From an uncultured Oscillibacter sp. (GTDB lineage Bacteria > Bacillota > Clostridia > Oscillospirales > Oscillospiraceae), in the NCBI GenBank assembly GCA_910579435.1, contig CAJTVF010000031.1, positions 1-30,697 of the forward strand: DNA of 30,697 bases, given 5' to 3'. The position numbers and the translations under genes are program-made. The first letter of the stretch is position 1, and each line of letters opens with the position of its first letter. Below, piece after piece: positions 5,215 to 11,774 of the stretch. The notes beneath the pieces were generated by a model that saw nothing but the letters and a program-made list of their open reading frames with translations, was not told the DNA's origin and made no database searches.

Positions 5215-7422
5215 ATGGAAGAGCTCATCTGCCGGGAGGGCACCATACATAGTGTCATCTTTCAAAACGCCGAGAACGGCTACACGGTCCTCCGCCTCCT
5301 CACCGAGGAGGGGGAGGCCGTCACCGTCGTGGGCTGCATTCCCTGCGCCGCCCCCGGCGAGCGCCTGACCGTCACCGGCGTGTGGGAACGGCATCCCCAG
5401 CACGGGGAGCAGCTCCGGGCGTCGGAGGTGGAGCGGAGCCTGCCGGAGGACGAGGAGGAGATTTTCAGCTATCTGTCCTCCGGTGTGCTGAAGGGCGTGG
5501 GCCCCGCCACGGCCCGGAATATCGTGGAGCGCTTCGGCCTGGAGACCTTCGACATCCTGGAGACCGCCCCGGAGCGGCTGACCACCCTCAAGGGCGTCAC
5601 CGCCCGGCGGGCCCAGGAAATCGCCGAGGGCTTCCGCCAGCACATGGGCCTCCGGCGGCTGATGGCCTTCCTGGCCCGGTACGAGCTGCCTCCGGTGCTG
5701 GCTATGCGCCTGCGGCGGCAATATGGGGACGCGGCCCTGGAAAAGCTCCGGGAGGACCCCTATCTCCTTGCCGCCGACGACTGCGGCGTGGCCTTCTCCG
5801 TGGCGGACGGGATTGCCATGAGCATGGGCTTTGAGCCGGACAGCGGCCTGCGGCTCCAGGCGGCGGTGACCTTCGAGCTGAGCCACAACGAAAACAACGG
5901 CCATGTGTTCCTCCCCCGGGGGAAGCTGATTGCCGCCACGGCCCAGCTCCTGGGCTGTGACATGGACCGGCCGGAGCTGGCCCTGGACGCCCTCATCGAC
6001 CGGGGGCTGGTGGTTCAGGAGAGGGTGGCCAACGTGGACGGCTGCTACCTCCGGCGGCTGTGGGAGGCGGAATGTACGGCCCGGAAGCGGCTGGAGGCCC
6101 TGCTGGCGGCGGAGCCCCAGGGCCGGGTCTCCGCCGCCCGGACGGTGGACGAGCTGGAGAAGTCCCAGGGCATCACCTATGCCCCCCAACAGCGGAAGGC
6201 CGTGGAGCTGGCGGCAAAGGAAAATGTGCTGATTCTCACCGGCGGCCCCGGCACCGGAAAGACCACGGCGGTCCGGGCCATGGTGGCCCTCTTCCAAAAA
6301 ATGGGCCTGGACACGGTGCTGGCGGCCCCCACGGGCCGGGCGGCCAAGCGCATGAGCGAGCTCACCGGCATGGAGGCCCAGACGGTCCACCGCCTTCTGG
6401 GCATGAGCTGGAACGAGGATGCCCGGCAGGTGACCTTTGCTAAGACGGAGAAGGAGCCGCTGGAGGCGAACGCCGTCATTGTGGACGAGGTGTCCATGGT
6501 GGATTTGCCGCTGTTCGCGGCGCTGCTCCGGGCCCTCCGGCCCGGGACCCGGCTGATTCTGGTGGGGGACGCGGACCAGCTGCCCTCCGTGGGGGCGGGG
6601 AACGTGTTCTCCGACCTTATCCGCAGCGGGCGGGTGGAGACGGTGTTCCTCCGGGAGGTGTTCCGTCAGGCGGAGCAGTCCGCCATCATCCGGGCGGCCC
6701 ACGCCGTGAACCTGGGAAAAACGCCGGACCTGACCGGCAATCAGGGGGACTTCTTTTTCCTCTGCCGCCGGGACCCGGAACGGGCGGTGAACACCCTGGT
6801 GGAGCTGTGCAAGACCCGCCTGCCGGAAAAGATGGGGATTCCCGCAGACCAGATCCAGGTGCTGACCCCCACCCGGAAGGGCCCCGCCGGGACGGTGAAT
6901 TTGAACCGCTGCCTCCAGGAGGCGCTGAACCCCAAGACGGCGGAGAAGCGGGAGCTTCAGTGGGGCGAGCGCCTGTTCCGGGAGGGGGACCGGGTGATGC
7001 AGACCCGGAACAACTACGATGTGGTTTGGGAGAAAGAGGACGGAACCGTGGGAACGGGGATGTTCAACGGGGACGTGGGAAAGATCGTCAAAATCGACGA
7101 CTCCGGGGAGTGGCTGGAGCTGGACTTCGACGGGCGCCGGGCGGTCTATGGCGTGGAGCAGCTGAACGAGGTGGACCTGGCCTTTGCCATGACGGTGCAT
7201 AAGTCCCAGGGCAGCGAGTACCGCTGCGTGGTGCTGGCGGCTATGCCCGCGCCGCCGTCGCTGATGGTACGGGGGGTGCTGTATACGGCCCTGACCCGGG
7301 CCCGGGAGCTGCTGGTGGTCGTGGGAGACGACGCGGCGGTCCGGGAAATGGCGGCGAATGATAAGCGTCAAAGGCGGTATTCCGGCCTCCGGTGGAGGCT
7401 GGCGAAGGGAACCGCCGGATAA
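5215..7422 (+). CDS. recD2: ATP-dependent RecD2-type DNA helicase
   Basis: 735 aa, 5'-3' SF1B helicase of the RecD2 (YrrC) family, found in bacteria that do not use RecBCD. It has an N-terminal OB-like domain, then helix-hairpin-helix repeats (GVLKGVGPATARNIVERFG and TLKGVTARRAQEIAEGF at about 95-145). Walker A is GGPGTGKTT (about 343-351), Walker B VIVDEVSM (about 421), and the C-terminal UvrD-like part has MTVHKSQGSEY (about 660) and LYTALTRARELL. Length and motif order are normal for the family. It is thought to act in repair and replication-fork maintenance. A strong terminator follows seven bases after the stop. Confidence 0.97.
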   Translation: MEELICREGTIHSVIFQNAENGYTVLRLLTEEGEAVTVVGCIPCAAPGERLTVTGVWERHPQHGEQLRASEVERSLPEDEEEIFSYLSSGVLKGVGPATARNIVERFGLETFDILETAPERLTTLKGVTARRAQEIAEGFRQHMGLRRLMAFLARYELPPVLAMRLRRQYGDAALEKLREDPYLLAADDCGVAFSVADGIAMSMGFEPDSGLRLQAAVTFELSHNENNGHVFLPRGKLIAATAQLLGCDMDRPELALDALIDRGLVVQERVANVDGCYLRRLWEAECTARKRLEALLAAEPQGRVSAARTVDELEKSQGITYAPQQRKAVELAAKENVLILTGGPGTGKTTAVRAMVALFQKMGLDTVLAAPTGRAAKRMSELTGMEAQTVHRLLGMSWNEDARQVTFAKTEKEPLEANAVIVDEVSMVDLPLFAALLRALRPGTRLILVGDADQLPSVGAGNVFSDLIRSGRVETVFLREVFRQAEQSAIIRAAHAVNLGKTPDLTGNQGDFFFLCRRDPERAVNTLVELCKTRLPEKMGIPADQIQVLTPTRKGPAGTVNLNRCLQEALNPKTAEKRELQWGERLFREGDRVMQTRNNYDVVWEKEDGTVGTGMFNGDVGKIVKIDDSGEWLELDFDGRRAVYGVEQLNEVDLAFAMTVHKSQGSEYRCVVLAAMPAPPSLMVRGVLYTALTRARELLVVVGDDAAVREMAANDKRQRRYSGLRWRLAKGTAG

Positions 7423-7428
7423 AGGAGG

Positions 7429-7464
7429 AAGGCCCGCCGTTGGAAACGGCGGGCCTTGTGTTTT
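7429..7464 (+). terminator. Intrinsic terminator after recD2
   Basis: A 13-bp perfect stem AAGGCCCGCCGTT / AACGGCGGGCCTT with a three-base loop is followed by GTGTTTT. Its T-rich tail overlaps the weak -35 of the next module's sense promoter. Confidence 0.9.
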
Positions 7465-7484
7465 GTTGGAAACTGTGATAAAAT
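7456..7484 (+). promoter_or_regulatory. Sense promoter of small-ORF module 2
   Basis: TTGTGT (7456-7461), 17 bases, then TAAAAT (7479-7484). The predicted start at 7491 is exactly the first base of the module's left inverted repeat. The -10 is good and the -35 weak. Confidence 0.5.
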
Positions 7485-7550
7485 GCCGGATAAGAAGGCA
7501 CTGCGTAAAAGGCGGGCGGTTGGTCACACCCTCGGAAAGGGGGTGAGAAG

Positions 7551-7634
7551 ATGCCAATTACATTGACGTTCCACATCCTTCATTGGACTGTGACGATCAA
7601 GGTAAAAAGCGGAAACCGCCACTCGGGCAAGTGA
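7551..7634 (+). CDS. 27-aa peptide, toxin-like
   Basis: ORF beginning MPITLTFHILHWTVTIKVKS and ending NRHSGK: an alternating beta-type hydrophobic pattern with a basic tail. The Shine-Dalgarno AAGGGGGTGA (7537-7546) is strong, but it pairs with TCACACCC (7524-7531) in a 7-bp stem with one bulge, which would block translation of the full RNA. A stem (GAAACCG 7612-7618 with CGGTTTC 7635-7641, plus an inner CACT/AGTG) overlaps the stop. I have the impression that similar short VTIxIK...NRHS ORFs occur in other Firmicutes but cannot name a family. Confidence 0.55.
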   Translation: MPITLTFHILHWTVTIKVKSGNRHSGK

Positions 7635-7702
7635 CGGTTTCAAGGCTTAGCTTTGTTTCTCGCTAACTAACTCGGGCTAACCGCTTGTCGCAGTGCCTTC
7701 TT
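7604..7702 (-). ncRNA. Predicted antisense RNA 2 (antitoxin-like)
   Basis: About 99 bases on the minus strand from a consensus promoter (7709-7737), starting at the edge of the right inverted repeat. It ends at the hairpin GAAACCGTCACT/AGTGGCGGTTTC followed by CCGCTTTTT, a convincing intrinsic terminator. It is complementary to the 3' third of the small ORF, its stop and the downstream leader. Predicted role: type I antitoxin. Confidence 0.62.
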
Positions 7703-7708
7703 ATATTT

Positions 7709-7737
7709 ATTATAGGCTATGAAGATGCTCTTGTCAA
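7709..7737 (-). promoter_or_regulatory. Consensus sigma-A promoter for antisense RNA 2
   Basis: On the minus strand, TTGACA (complement of 7732-7737), exactly 17 bases, then TATAAT (complement of 7709-7714): a perfect consensus match. No protein-coding gene lies in its path before recD2's 3' end, so its product should be the antisense RNA. Confidence 0.85.
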
Positions 7738-7822
7738 CTGGTTTTTACCTTGCTTTATCTGCTCCAGGGATAAAACAAAATATCTAGATTTCAGATACAT
7801 ATACTCATATTCGGTGATGGAT

Positions 7823-8074
7823 ATGAGAACCGAAATTTTGAAATATGAACGGATACGGGATTTGAGAATTGACCGCGGACTGACACAGGCGGATATTGGG
7901 AAGTTGCTCCACGTCAGCCAGAATACCTACTCACAGTACGAAATCGGTGAGATTCGCTATCCCCTGGACGTGGTAATCACGCTGGCAAAGTATTACAACG
8001 TCAGCGTGGATTATCTGGTGGGTTTGACGGATGAGACTGTCCCGTATCCCCGGAAGCGGCAGGCAAAGCCATGA
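7823..8074 (+). CDS. XRE-family transcriptional regulator
   Basis: About 83 aa, nearly all a Cro/C1 helix-turn-helix: IRDLRIDRGLTQADIGKLL, then VSQNTYSQYEIGEIRYPLD, ending with the common YYNVSVDYLVGLTDE signature. Cytoplasmic DNA-binding protein, probably a repressor. ATG 7823 is preceded by GGTGATG; ATG 7817 is an equal alternative, while a longer frame to 7685 would run over the antisense promoter and is unlikely. The stop overlaps comF (ATGA at 8071). Target unknown; the upstream AT-rich stretch 7777-7812 may hold its own operator. Confidence 0.85.
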   Translation: MRTEILKYERIRDLRIDRGLTQADIGKLLHVSQNTYSQYEIGEIRYPLDVVITLAKYYNVSVDYLVGLTDETVPYPRKRQAKP

Positions 8075-8748
8075 AGTTCACCGACACGCTGCTGGACCTC
8101 CTCTTCCCGCCCAAGTGCCCCTTTTGCCGGAAGGTCCAGGATGCCCCGGGCATGTGCCCGGCCTGTGAAAAATCCCTTCCCCGGGCGGACGAGGCCCGCG
8201 GCCTCCGGACGCTGCGGGGCGGCCTTCTCTGCACCGCGCCGCTGTGGTACGAAAATTCTGTCCGGGAGGCCATCCGCCGCTTCAAGTTCCACGGCGGCGT
8301 GTCCGCCGCTAAACCCCTGGGGGAGCTCATCGCCCAAGCCGCCGCCGAGCGCTTTTCCGGCGGGTTTGACACGGTGACCTGGGTCCCCGTCAGCGCCAAG
8401 CGCCTGCGCCAGAGGGGCTACGACCAGTCCCGCCTCCTGGCGGAAAACGCCTGTGGGCTCTGGGGCGTGGAGCCGGAGCCCCTCCTCCGCAAGGTCCGGG
8501 ACAACCCTGCCCAGTCCAGTCTGGACAGCGCGGAGGACCGCTGGAGAAACACCCGGGGCGTGTACGCGGCGGCGGGAGAGCCCGCCGGGAAACGGATTCT
8601 CTTGATTGACGACGTGTGCTCTACCGGGTCCACCCTCGTCTCTGCTGCGGAGACCCTCCTGGCGGCGGGCGCGGCGGGTGTGGTCTGCGCCGCCGCGGCC
8701 TTTCCCAGGCCGGAGGAGGAAAACAGGGGAGAAAAAGCGAAAGAATAG
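8071..8748 (+). CDS. comF: ComF family protein (amidophosphoribosyltransferase-like)
   Basis: 225 aa. N-terminal zinc-finger cysteines are C16-PF-C19 and C29-PA-C32, and the C-terminal PRPP-binding loop ILLIDDVCSTGSTL is at about 176-190. This architecture defines ComF/GntX, linked to DNA uptake (ssDNA transport and processing) in competent bacteria. It overlaps the XRE gene by four bases. The last residues (RPEEENRGEKAKE) are charged and poorly conserved. The mreB promoter begins three bases past the stop. Confidence 0.93.
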   Translation: MKFTDTLLDLLFPPKCPFCRKVQDAPGMCPACEKSLPRADEARGLRTLRGGLLCTAPLWYENSVREAIRRFKFHGGVSAAKPLGELIAQAAAERFSGGFDTVTWVPVSAKRLRQRGYDQSRLLAENACGLWGVEPEPLLRKVRDNPAQSSLDSAEDRWRNTRGVYAAAGEPAGKRILLIDDVCSTGSTLVSAAETLLAAGAAGVVCAAAAFPRPEEENRGEKAKE

Positions 8749-8750
8749 GC

Positions 8751-8779
8751 TTGCATTCTGGAAAGAGTGCCAGTATAAT
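8751..8779 (+). promoter_or_regulatory. Sigma-A promoter of mreB
   Basis: TTGCAT (8751-8756), 17 bases, TATAAT (8774-8779). The predicted start is near 8786, giving a leader of about 73 bases. A small inverted pair GGCGGttttCCGCC (about 8806-8819) lies in the leader. Confidence 0.8.
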
Positions 8780-8858
8780 GTATTCTGTAACTTTATGGAT
8801 TCGCTGGCGGTTTTCCGCCTATCATAAATTGAACAAAAGATAAATGGAGGAATTGCCC

Positions 8859-9878
8859 ATGGCAAAGGATATCGGTATCGACCTGGGTACCGCTTCGGTC
8901 TTGGTTTTTGTGCGCGGCAAGGGCATTGTTTTGAACGAGCCCTCCGTGGTGGCTTTGGATAAGAACACCGGAAAGCTCTTGAAGGTGGGCGAGGAGGCCC
9001 AGGCCATGCTGGGCCGGACCCCCGGCAACATCATCGCCATCCGCCCCCTGCGGGAGGGCGTGATCTCCGACTACGATATGACGGAACGGATGCTCCGGGA
9101 GTTCATCCACAAGGTGGCGGGGGTCTCCGTCTTCAAGCCCCGGGTCATCATCTGCGTCCCCTCCGGCATTACGGAGGTCGAGGAGCGCGCCGTCATCGAC
9201 GCGGGCATCTCCGCCGGGGCCCGGAAGGTCTACCTCATTGAGGAGCCCGTGGCGGCGGCCATCGGCGCGGGCATCGACATTGCCAAGCCCGACGGGCACA
9301 TGGTAGTGGACATCGGCGGCGGCACGGCGGATATCGCCGTGATCTCCCTGGGCGGCGTGGTGGAGTCCGCCTCCATCAAGATCGCCGGCGACCAGCTCAA
9401 CGAGGCTGTGGTGAAGTATATGCGCCGCAAGCACAACCTGCTGGTGGGCGAGCGCACCGCCGAGGAAATGAAGAAGCAGATTGGCTGCGTCTTCCCCAAG
9501 GACGAGGAAGAGGTCATGGACGTGAAGGGCCGGTGCCTGCTGACGGGCCTCCCCAAGGTGGTGGCCGTCAGCTCCACGGAGATGATGGACGCTTTCGAGG
9601 AGCCGGTGGAGCGCATCATGGAGGCCATCCACTCCGTGCTGGAGCGGACGCCGCCGGAGCTGGTGGCGGATATCTCCACCAACGGCATCGTCATGACCGG
9701 AGGCGGCAGCCTGGTGTCCGGCTTTGACAAGCTGGTGACGGCCCGGACGGGCATTCACACCATGATTGCCGACGAGGCGATTTCCTGCGTGGCCCTGGGC
9801 ACCGGCATGAGCCTGGAGACCCTGAGCAACATGCAGGAGGGCACCATGAACCTGAGCCGCCGCAAGCAAATGAGCTGA
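8859..9878 (+). CDS. mreB: Rod shape-determining protein MreB/Mbl
   Basis: 339-aa bacterial actin that forms membrane-associated filaments and guides lateral cell-wall synthesis. Actin-fold nucleotide motifs are visible: phosphate-1 DIGIDLGTASV (about 4-14), phosphate-2 VVDIGGGTADIAV (about 149-161) and the adenosine motif GIVMTGGGSLVSG near 278. The VLNEPSVVALDK and GRTPGNIIAIRPL stretches are closest to Mbl. ATG 8859 is chosen because GGAGG lies 8 bases upstream; ATG 8844 overlaps that site. No mreC/mreD follows: the gene is monocistronic with its own promoter and terminator, as for mbl in Bacillus. Confidence 0.95.
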   Translation: MAKDIGIDLGTASVLVFVRGKGIVLNEPSVVALDKNTGKLLKVGEEAQAMLGRTPGNIIAIRPLREGVISDYDMTERMLREFIHKVAGVSVFKPRVIICVPSGITEVEERAVIDAGISAGARKVYLIEEPVAAAIGAGIDIAKPDGHMVVDIGGGTADIAVISLGGVVESASIKIAGDQLNEAVVKYMRRKHNLLVGERTAEEMKKQIGCVFPKDEEEVMDVKGRCLLTGLPKVVAVSSTEMMDAFEEPVERIMEAIHSVLERTPPELVADISTNGIVMTGGGSLVSGFDKLVTARTGIHTMIADEAISCVALGTGMSLETLSNMQEGTMNLSRRKQMS

Positions 9879-9883
9879 CGCGA

Positions 9884-9915
9884 AACCGCCGGACAAGCCG
9901 TCCGGCGGTTCTTGT
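9884..9915. terminator. Terminator between mreB and the XRE gene
   Basis: An 11-bp stem AACCGCCGGAC / GTCCGGCGGTT with a five-base loop (9884-9910), followed by CTTGTT. It ends mreB and, read the other way, lies just past the stop of the convergent XRE gene. Confidence 0.8.
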
Positions 9916-10154
9916 TATGGGGATTCGTTTGTGTCCGGGGCTTCCGGTTCCTCCGGGTCGGGGACGTATTCCAGGATATCCTCCACCCGGCAGTCCAACA
10001 GCTTGCAGAGGTCGTCAATCAGCCGGGAGGAAATGCCCTTGTTGTGGCGCAGGCGGTAGAGGGTACTGCTGCTATAGCCCAGCTTGTGGATCATTTTATA
10101 TGTGGAAATGCCCCTGTCCTTTAGGGTGCGCCAAAATGGGTCGTAAACAATCAT
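9915..10154 (-). CDS. Small XRE-family regulator
   Basis: 79 aa, of the short helix-turn-helix type: DPFWRTLKDRGISTYKMIH, then GYSSSTLYRLRHNKGISSRL, IDDLCKLLDCRVEDILEYVPD and an acidic Pro-rich tail. ATG 10154 is preferred because AGGTGAT lies 5-10 bases upstream; a GTG three codons earlier is inside that ribosome site. Probably a repressor binding the repeated AATATAGA and GGACTT...AAGTCC elements between it and the divergent gene at 10275. Confidence 0.85.
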   Translation of the reverse strand: MIVYDPFWRTLKDRGISTYKMIHKLGYSSSTLYRLRHNKGISSRLIDDLCKLLDCRVEDILEYVPDPEEPEAPDTNESP

Positions 10155-10165
10155 ATCTATCACCT

Positions 10166-10256
10166 GGACTTAGTTTAAACCAAAGTCCAAAGATTGAACA
10201 TATTCTATATTGAGAGATTTCTTAATATAGACAATGGTCTTAATATAGAATATAAT
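10166..10256 (+). promoter_or_regulatory. Promoter with repeated operators between divergent genes
   Basis: Promoter for the plus-strand gene: TAGACA (10228-10233), 17 bases, TATAAT (10251-10256). Around it, TATTCTATATT (10201-10211) and AATATAGAATA (10242-10252) form a perfect 11-bp inverted repeat, and an extra AATATAGA (10224-10231) overlaps the -35. A separate palindrome, GGACTTAGTTTAAACCAAAGTCC without its exact centre symmetry (10166-10188), lies just upstream of the XRE start. The geometry suggests a repressor covering both promoters. Confidence 0.6.
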
Positions 10257-10274
10257 ACGTTTTGAGGTGATAGT

Positions 10275-10469
10275 ATGACATGTGAAAACCGCTTTTGTGT
10301 TTACTGGAGCAGGGACAACTGCACGCTGAGCGAGGTCCGCCTGGACGGCATGGGAAGCTGTGAGGACTGCATCGTCGTGGAGGTGCCGGAGGAGCTTTTG
10401 GAGAAAAAGAGGACCGAGCTTTTGCAGAAGCTGGACAGAAGCTGGGAGGAAATGAAGAGGAGGGGATGA
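10275..10469 (+). CDS. Small cysteine-rich hypothetical protein
   Basis: 64 aa. Five cysteines lie in the first half (C3, C8, C16, C29, C32), with CEDC resembling a zinc knuckle; the second half is a charged helix (EELLEKKRTELLQKLDRSWEEMKRR). No named family recognised. GAGGTGATAGT precedes ATG. It is followed after three bases by the DUF4298 gene and is under the operator-bearing promoter at 10228-10256, so it is probably controlled by the divergent XRE protein. Function unknown. Confidence 0.75.
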   Translation: MTCENRFCVYWSRDNCTLSEVRLDGMGSCEDCIVVEVPEELLEKKRTELLQKLDRSWEEMKRRG

Positions 10470-10472
10470 ACG

Positions 10473-10763
10473 GTGAACCAGGTCGAGCGCATTACCCGCA
10501 TGGAGAACCTTTTAAACGAGGCCAAGGCGGCGGCGGCCGCCCTGGACCAGGCGCTGGACCGCTATGCCGCCGCCCGGGAGGGACTAGCGGAGCTGGAAGC
10601 CTACTACAGCGGCGGGGAGTGGATGCGGGACTTTGAAGACGATTCCGCTGGAAAGCTCCCCAAGGACCTGAGGCGGGGCGTTCTCTCCGAGGACGCGGTT
10701 TACGACCTGCTGACAGACCACAGCTGCCTGTTGAAGCGCATGAAAAAGCTGGGGAAGGATTAG
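10473..10763 (+). CDS. DUF4298 family protein
   Basis: 96 aa with a GTG start after GAGGAGGGG. The features are a coiled-coil N-half (VERITRMENLLNEAKAAAAALDQALDRY) and the DUF4298 signature ELEAYYSGGEWMRDFEDD followed by LRRGVLSEDAVYDLL. Cytoplasmic, of unknown function. It ends MKKLGKD, encoded by the left arm of the terminator palindrome, and its stop overlaps by four bases the stop of the convergent gene, which also ends KKLGKD. Confidence 0.85.
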   Translation: MNQVERITRMENLLNEAKAAAAALDQALDRYAAAREGLAELEAYYSGGEWMRDFEDDSAGKLPKDLRRGVLSEDAVYDLLTDHSCLLKRMKKLGKD

Positions 10764-10780
10764 TCCTTCCCCAGCTTTTT
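10743..10780. terminator. Bidirectional terminator inside two overlapping 3' ends
   Basis: AAAAAGCTGGGGAAGGA / TCCTTCCCCAGCTTTTT with a four-base loop. Both convergent genes end within it, each arm encoding the same terminal peptide KKLGKD. Confidence 0.92.
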
Positions 10781-11770
10781 CAGTGTTTCGAGAGCTTCGG
10801 TAAAGTCCTTGGTGGTGGCGGAGGGATGGGCCCGCAGGAGCCGCAGGGAGCGGTGGTAGGGCGCGGCGGAGCGGTTCTGCAAAGCGGCCTCCCGGGCCCG
10901 GACCCGGCGGATGGCCTCCTCCAGGTCCGCCCGGCGCGTCTCCAGGGCCTCGGGGGTCATATCGGGCAGGTCCCCCAAATGGTCCCGGCAGGTCTCCAGG
11001 GCGCCCGAAATCGTGGACAGGATTTCCAGCTTGGCGTGGAAGCGGCGGCGGAGGGAAGCCTCCACCCGCTCCGCCCGGGCCTGGCGGCGCTCCTCCAGCT
11101 CTTCCCCGACCTTTTGCCGGAATTCCAGGGCCTCCAGCTCCGTCTTCTCCCGGAAGCGGCGGAGGTCGTCCTTGGCAAAGGCGGCGTAGACCTCCGCCCG
11201 TTTCGCCAGGCGGCGCAGGTCCTCGTTCTCCTCGGCGGCCCGGGCCAGCAGGTCCCGCAGGTCCAGGGCGGCCTGGACGGAGCGCACCGCGTCCACAGTG
11301 AAGGCGGCGGTGAGCAGGAACGCCAGGGGGTCCACGCACAGGGCGGGGACCCGGGCCAGCAGCCGGGCGATGGGGGGATGGACAAAGCGCACCAGCAGGA
11401 TGGAGAAAAAGCCCCAGGCGATGGAGCTGGTGAGGCAGATGTGGCCGTTGAGGTTCAGCTTTTGGTTGGAGTAGTCCCAGTAGCGGACCTTGAAAATCCG
11501 CTCCATCACGTCGCCGGTGACGTACTCCAAGGCTGTGGCGGCGAGCATGCCGAAGAGCCAGACCAGCCGGAGGTCCTTCGCCGCGGGGATGGCAGCAAGC
11601 AAAATGAGGATGGCCCCGGAGCCGTAAATGGGCAGCAGGGGGCCGTGGAGAAAGCCCCGGTTCACCCAGTGCCGCTGGCAGAGGGAGACATAGCAGGACT
11701 CCCAGACCCAGCCGCAGAAGCAGTAGAAGAAAAACAGCAGGACCCATTGGCCCGTGGTGTAGACGTGCAC
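10760..11770 (-). CDS. Putative ABC-transporter permease-like (CmpB/PF06541) membrane protein
   Basis: About 336 aa. The N-terminal half has about four to five membrane segments with the family signature FYCFCGWVWESCYVS and NRGFLHGPLLPIYGSGA, then GDVMERIFKVRYWDYS. The C-terminal half (from about residue 160) is a long charged coiled coil, unusually extended for the family. GTG 11770 is chosen: AGGAG lies 7 bases upstream and the hemW stop is four bases before it; a TTG at 11809 would overlap hemW by 35 bases. Expressed with hemW. Transport substrate unknown; the family name rests on weak evidence. Confidence 0.8.
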   Translation of the reverse strand: MHVYTTGQWVLLFFFYCFCGWVWESCYVSLCQRHWVNRGFLHGPLLPIYGSGAILILLAAIPAAKDLRLVWLFGMLAATALEYVTGDVMERIFKVRYWDYSNQKLNLNGHICLTSSIAWGFFSILLVRFVHPPIARLLARVPALCVDPLAFLLTAAFTVDAVRSVQAALDLRDLLARAAEENEDLRRLAKRAEVYAAFAKDDLRRFREKTELEALEFRQKVGEELEERRQARAERVEASLRRRFHAKLEILSTISGALETCRDHLGDLPDMTPEALETRRADLEEAIRRVRAREAALQNRSAAPYHRSLRLLRAHPSATTKDFTEALETLKKLGKD

Positions 11771-11774
11771 GCGC

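Larger units (their letters stand above)
7491..7703. repeat. Small-ORF/antisense-RNA module 2 with terminal inverted repeats
   Basis: A 213-bp unit bounded by a perfect 15-bp inverted repeat TAAGAAGGCACTGCG (7491-7505, inverted at 7689-7703). It shares with module 1 the terminal AGAAGG-C-CTG, a following AAAGGCGG, a sequestered ribosome site, a tiny ORF and a stem over the stop codon. The encoded peptides are unrelated in sequence. Transcription is predicted to start at both outer ends and converge. Confidence 0.7.

Noticed and set aside
5002..7557. 851-codon open frame on the minus strand
   Set aside because: It is the shadow of recD2: high GC keeps the opposite frame open. No ribosome site and His/Pro/Gly/Gln-rich composition.
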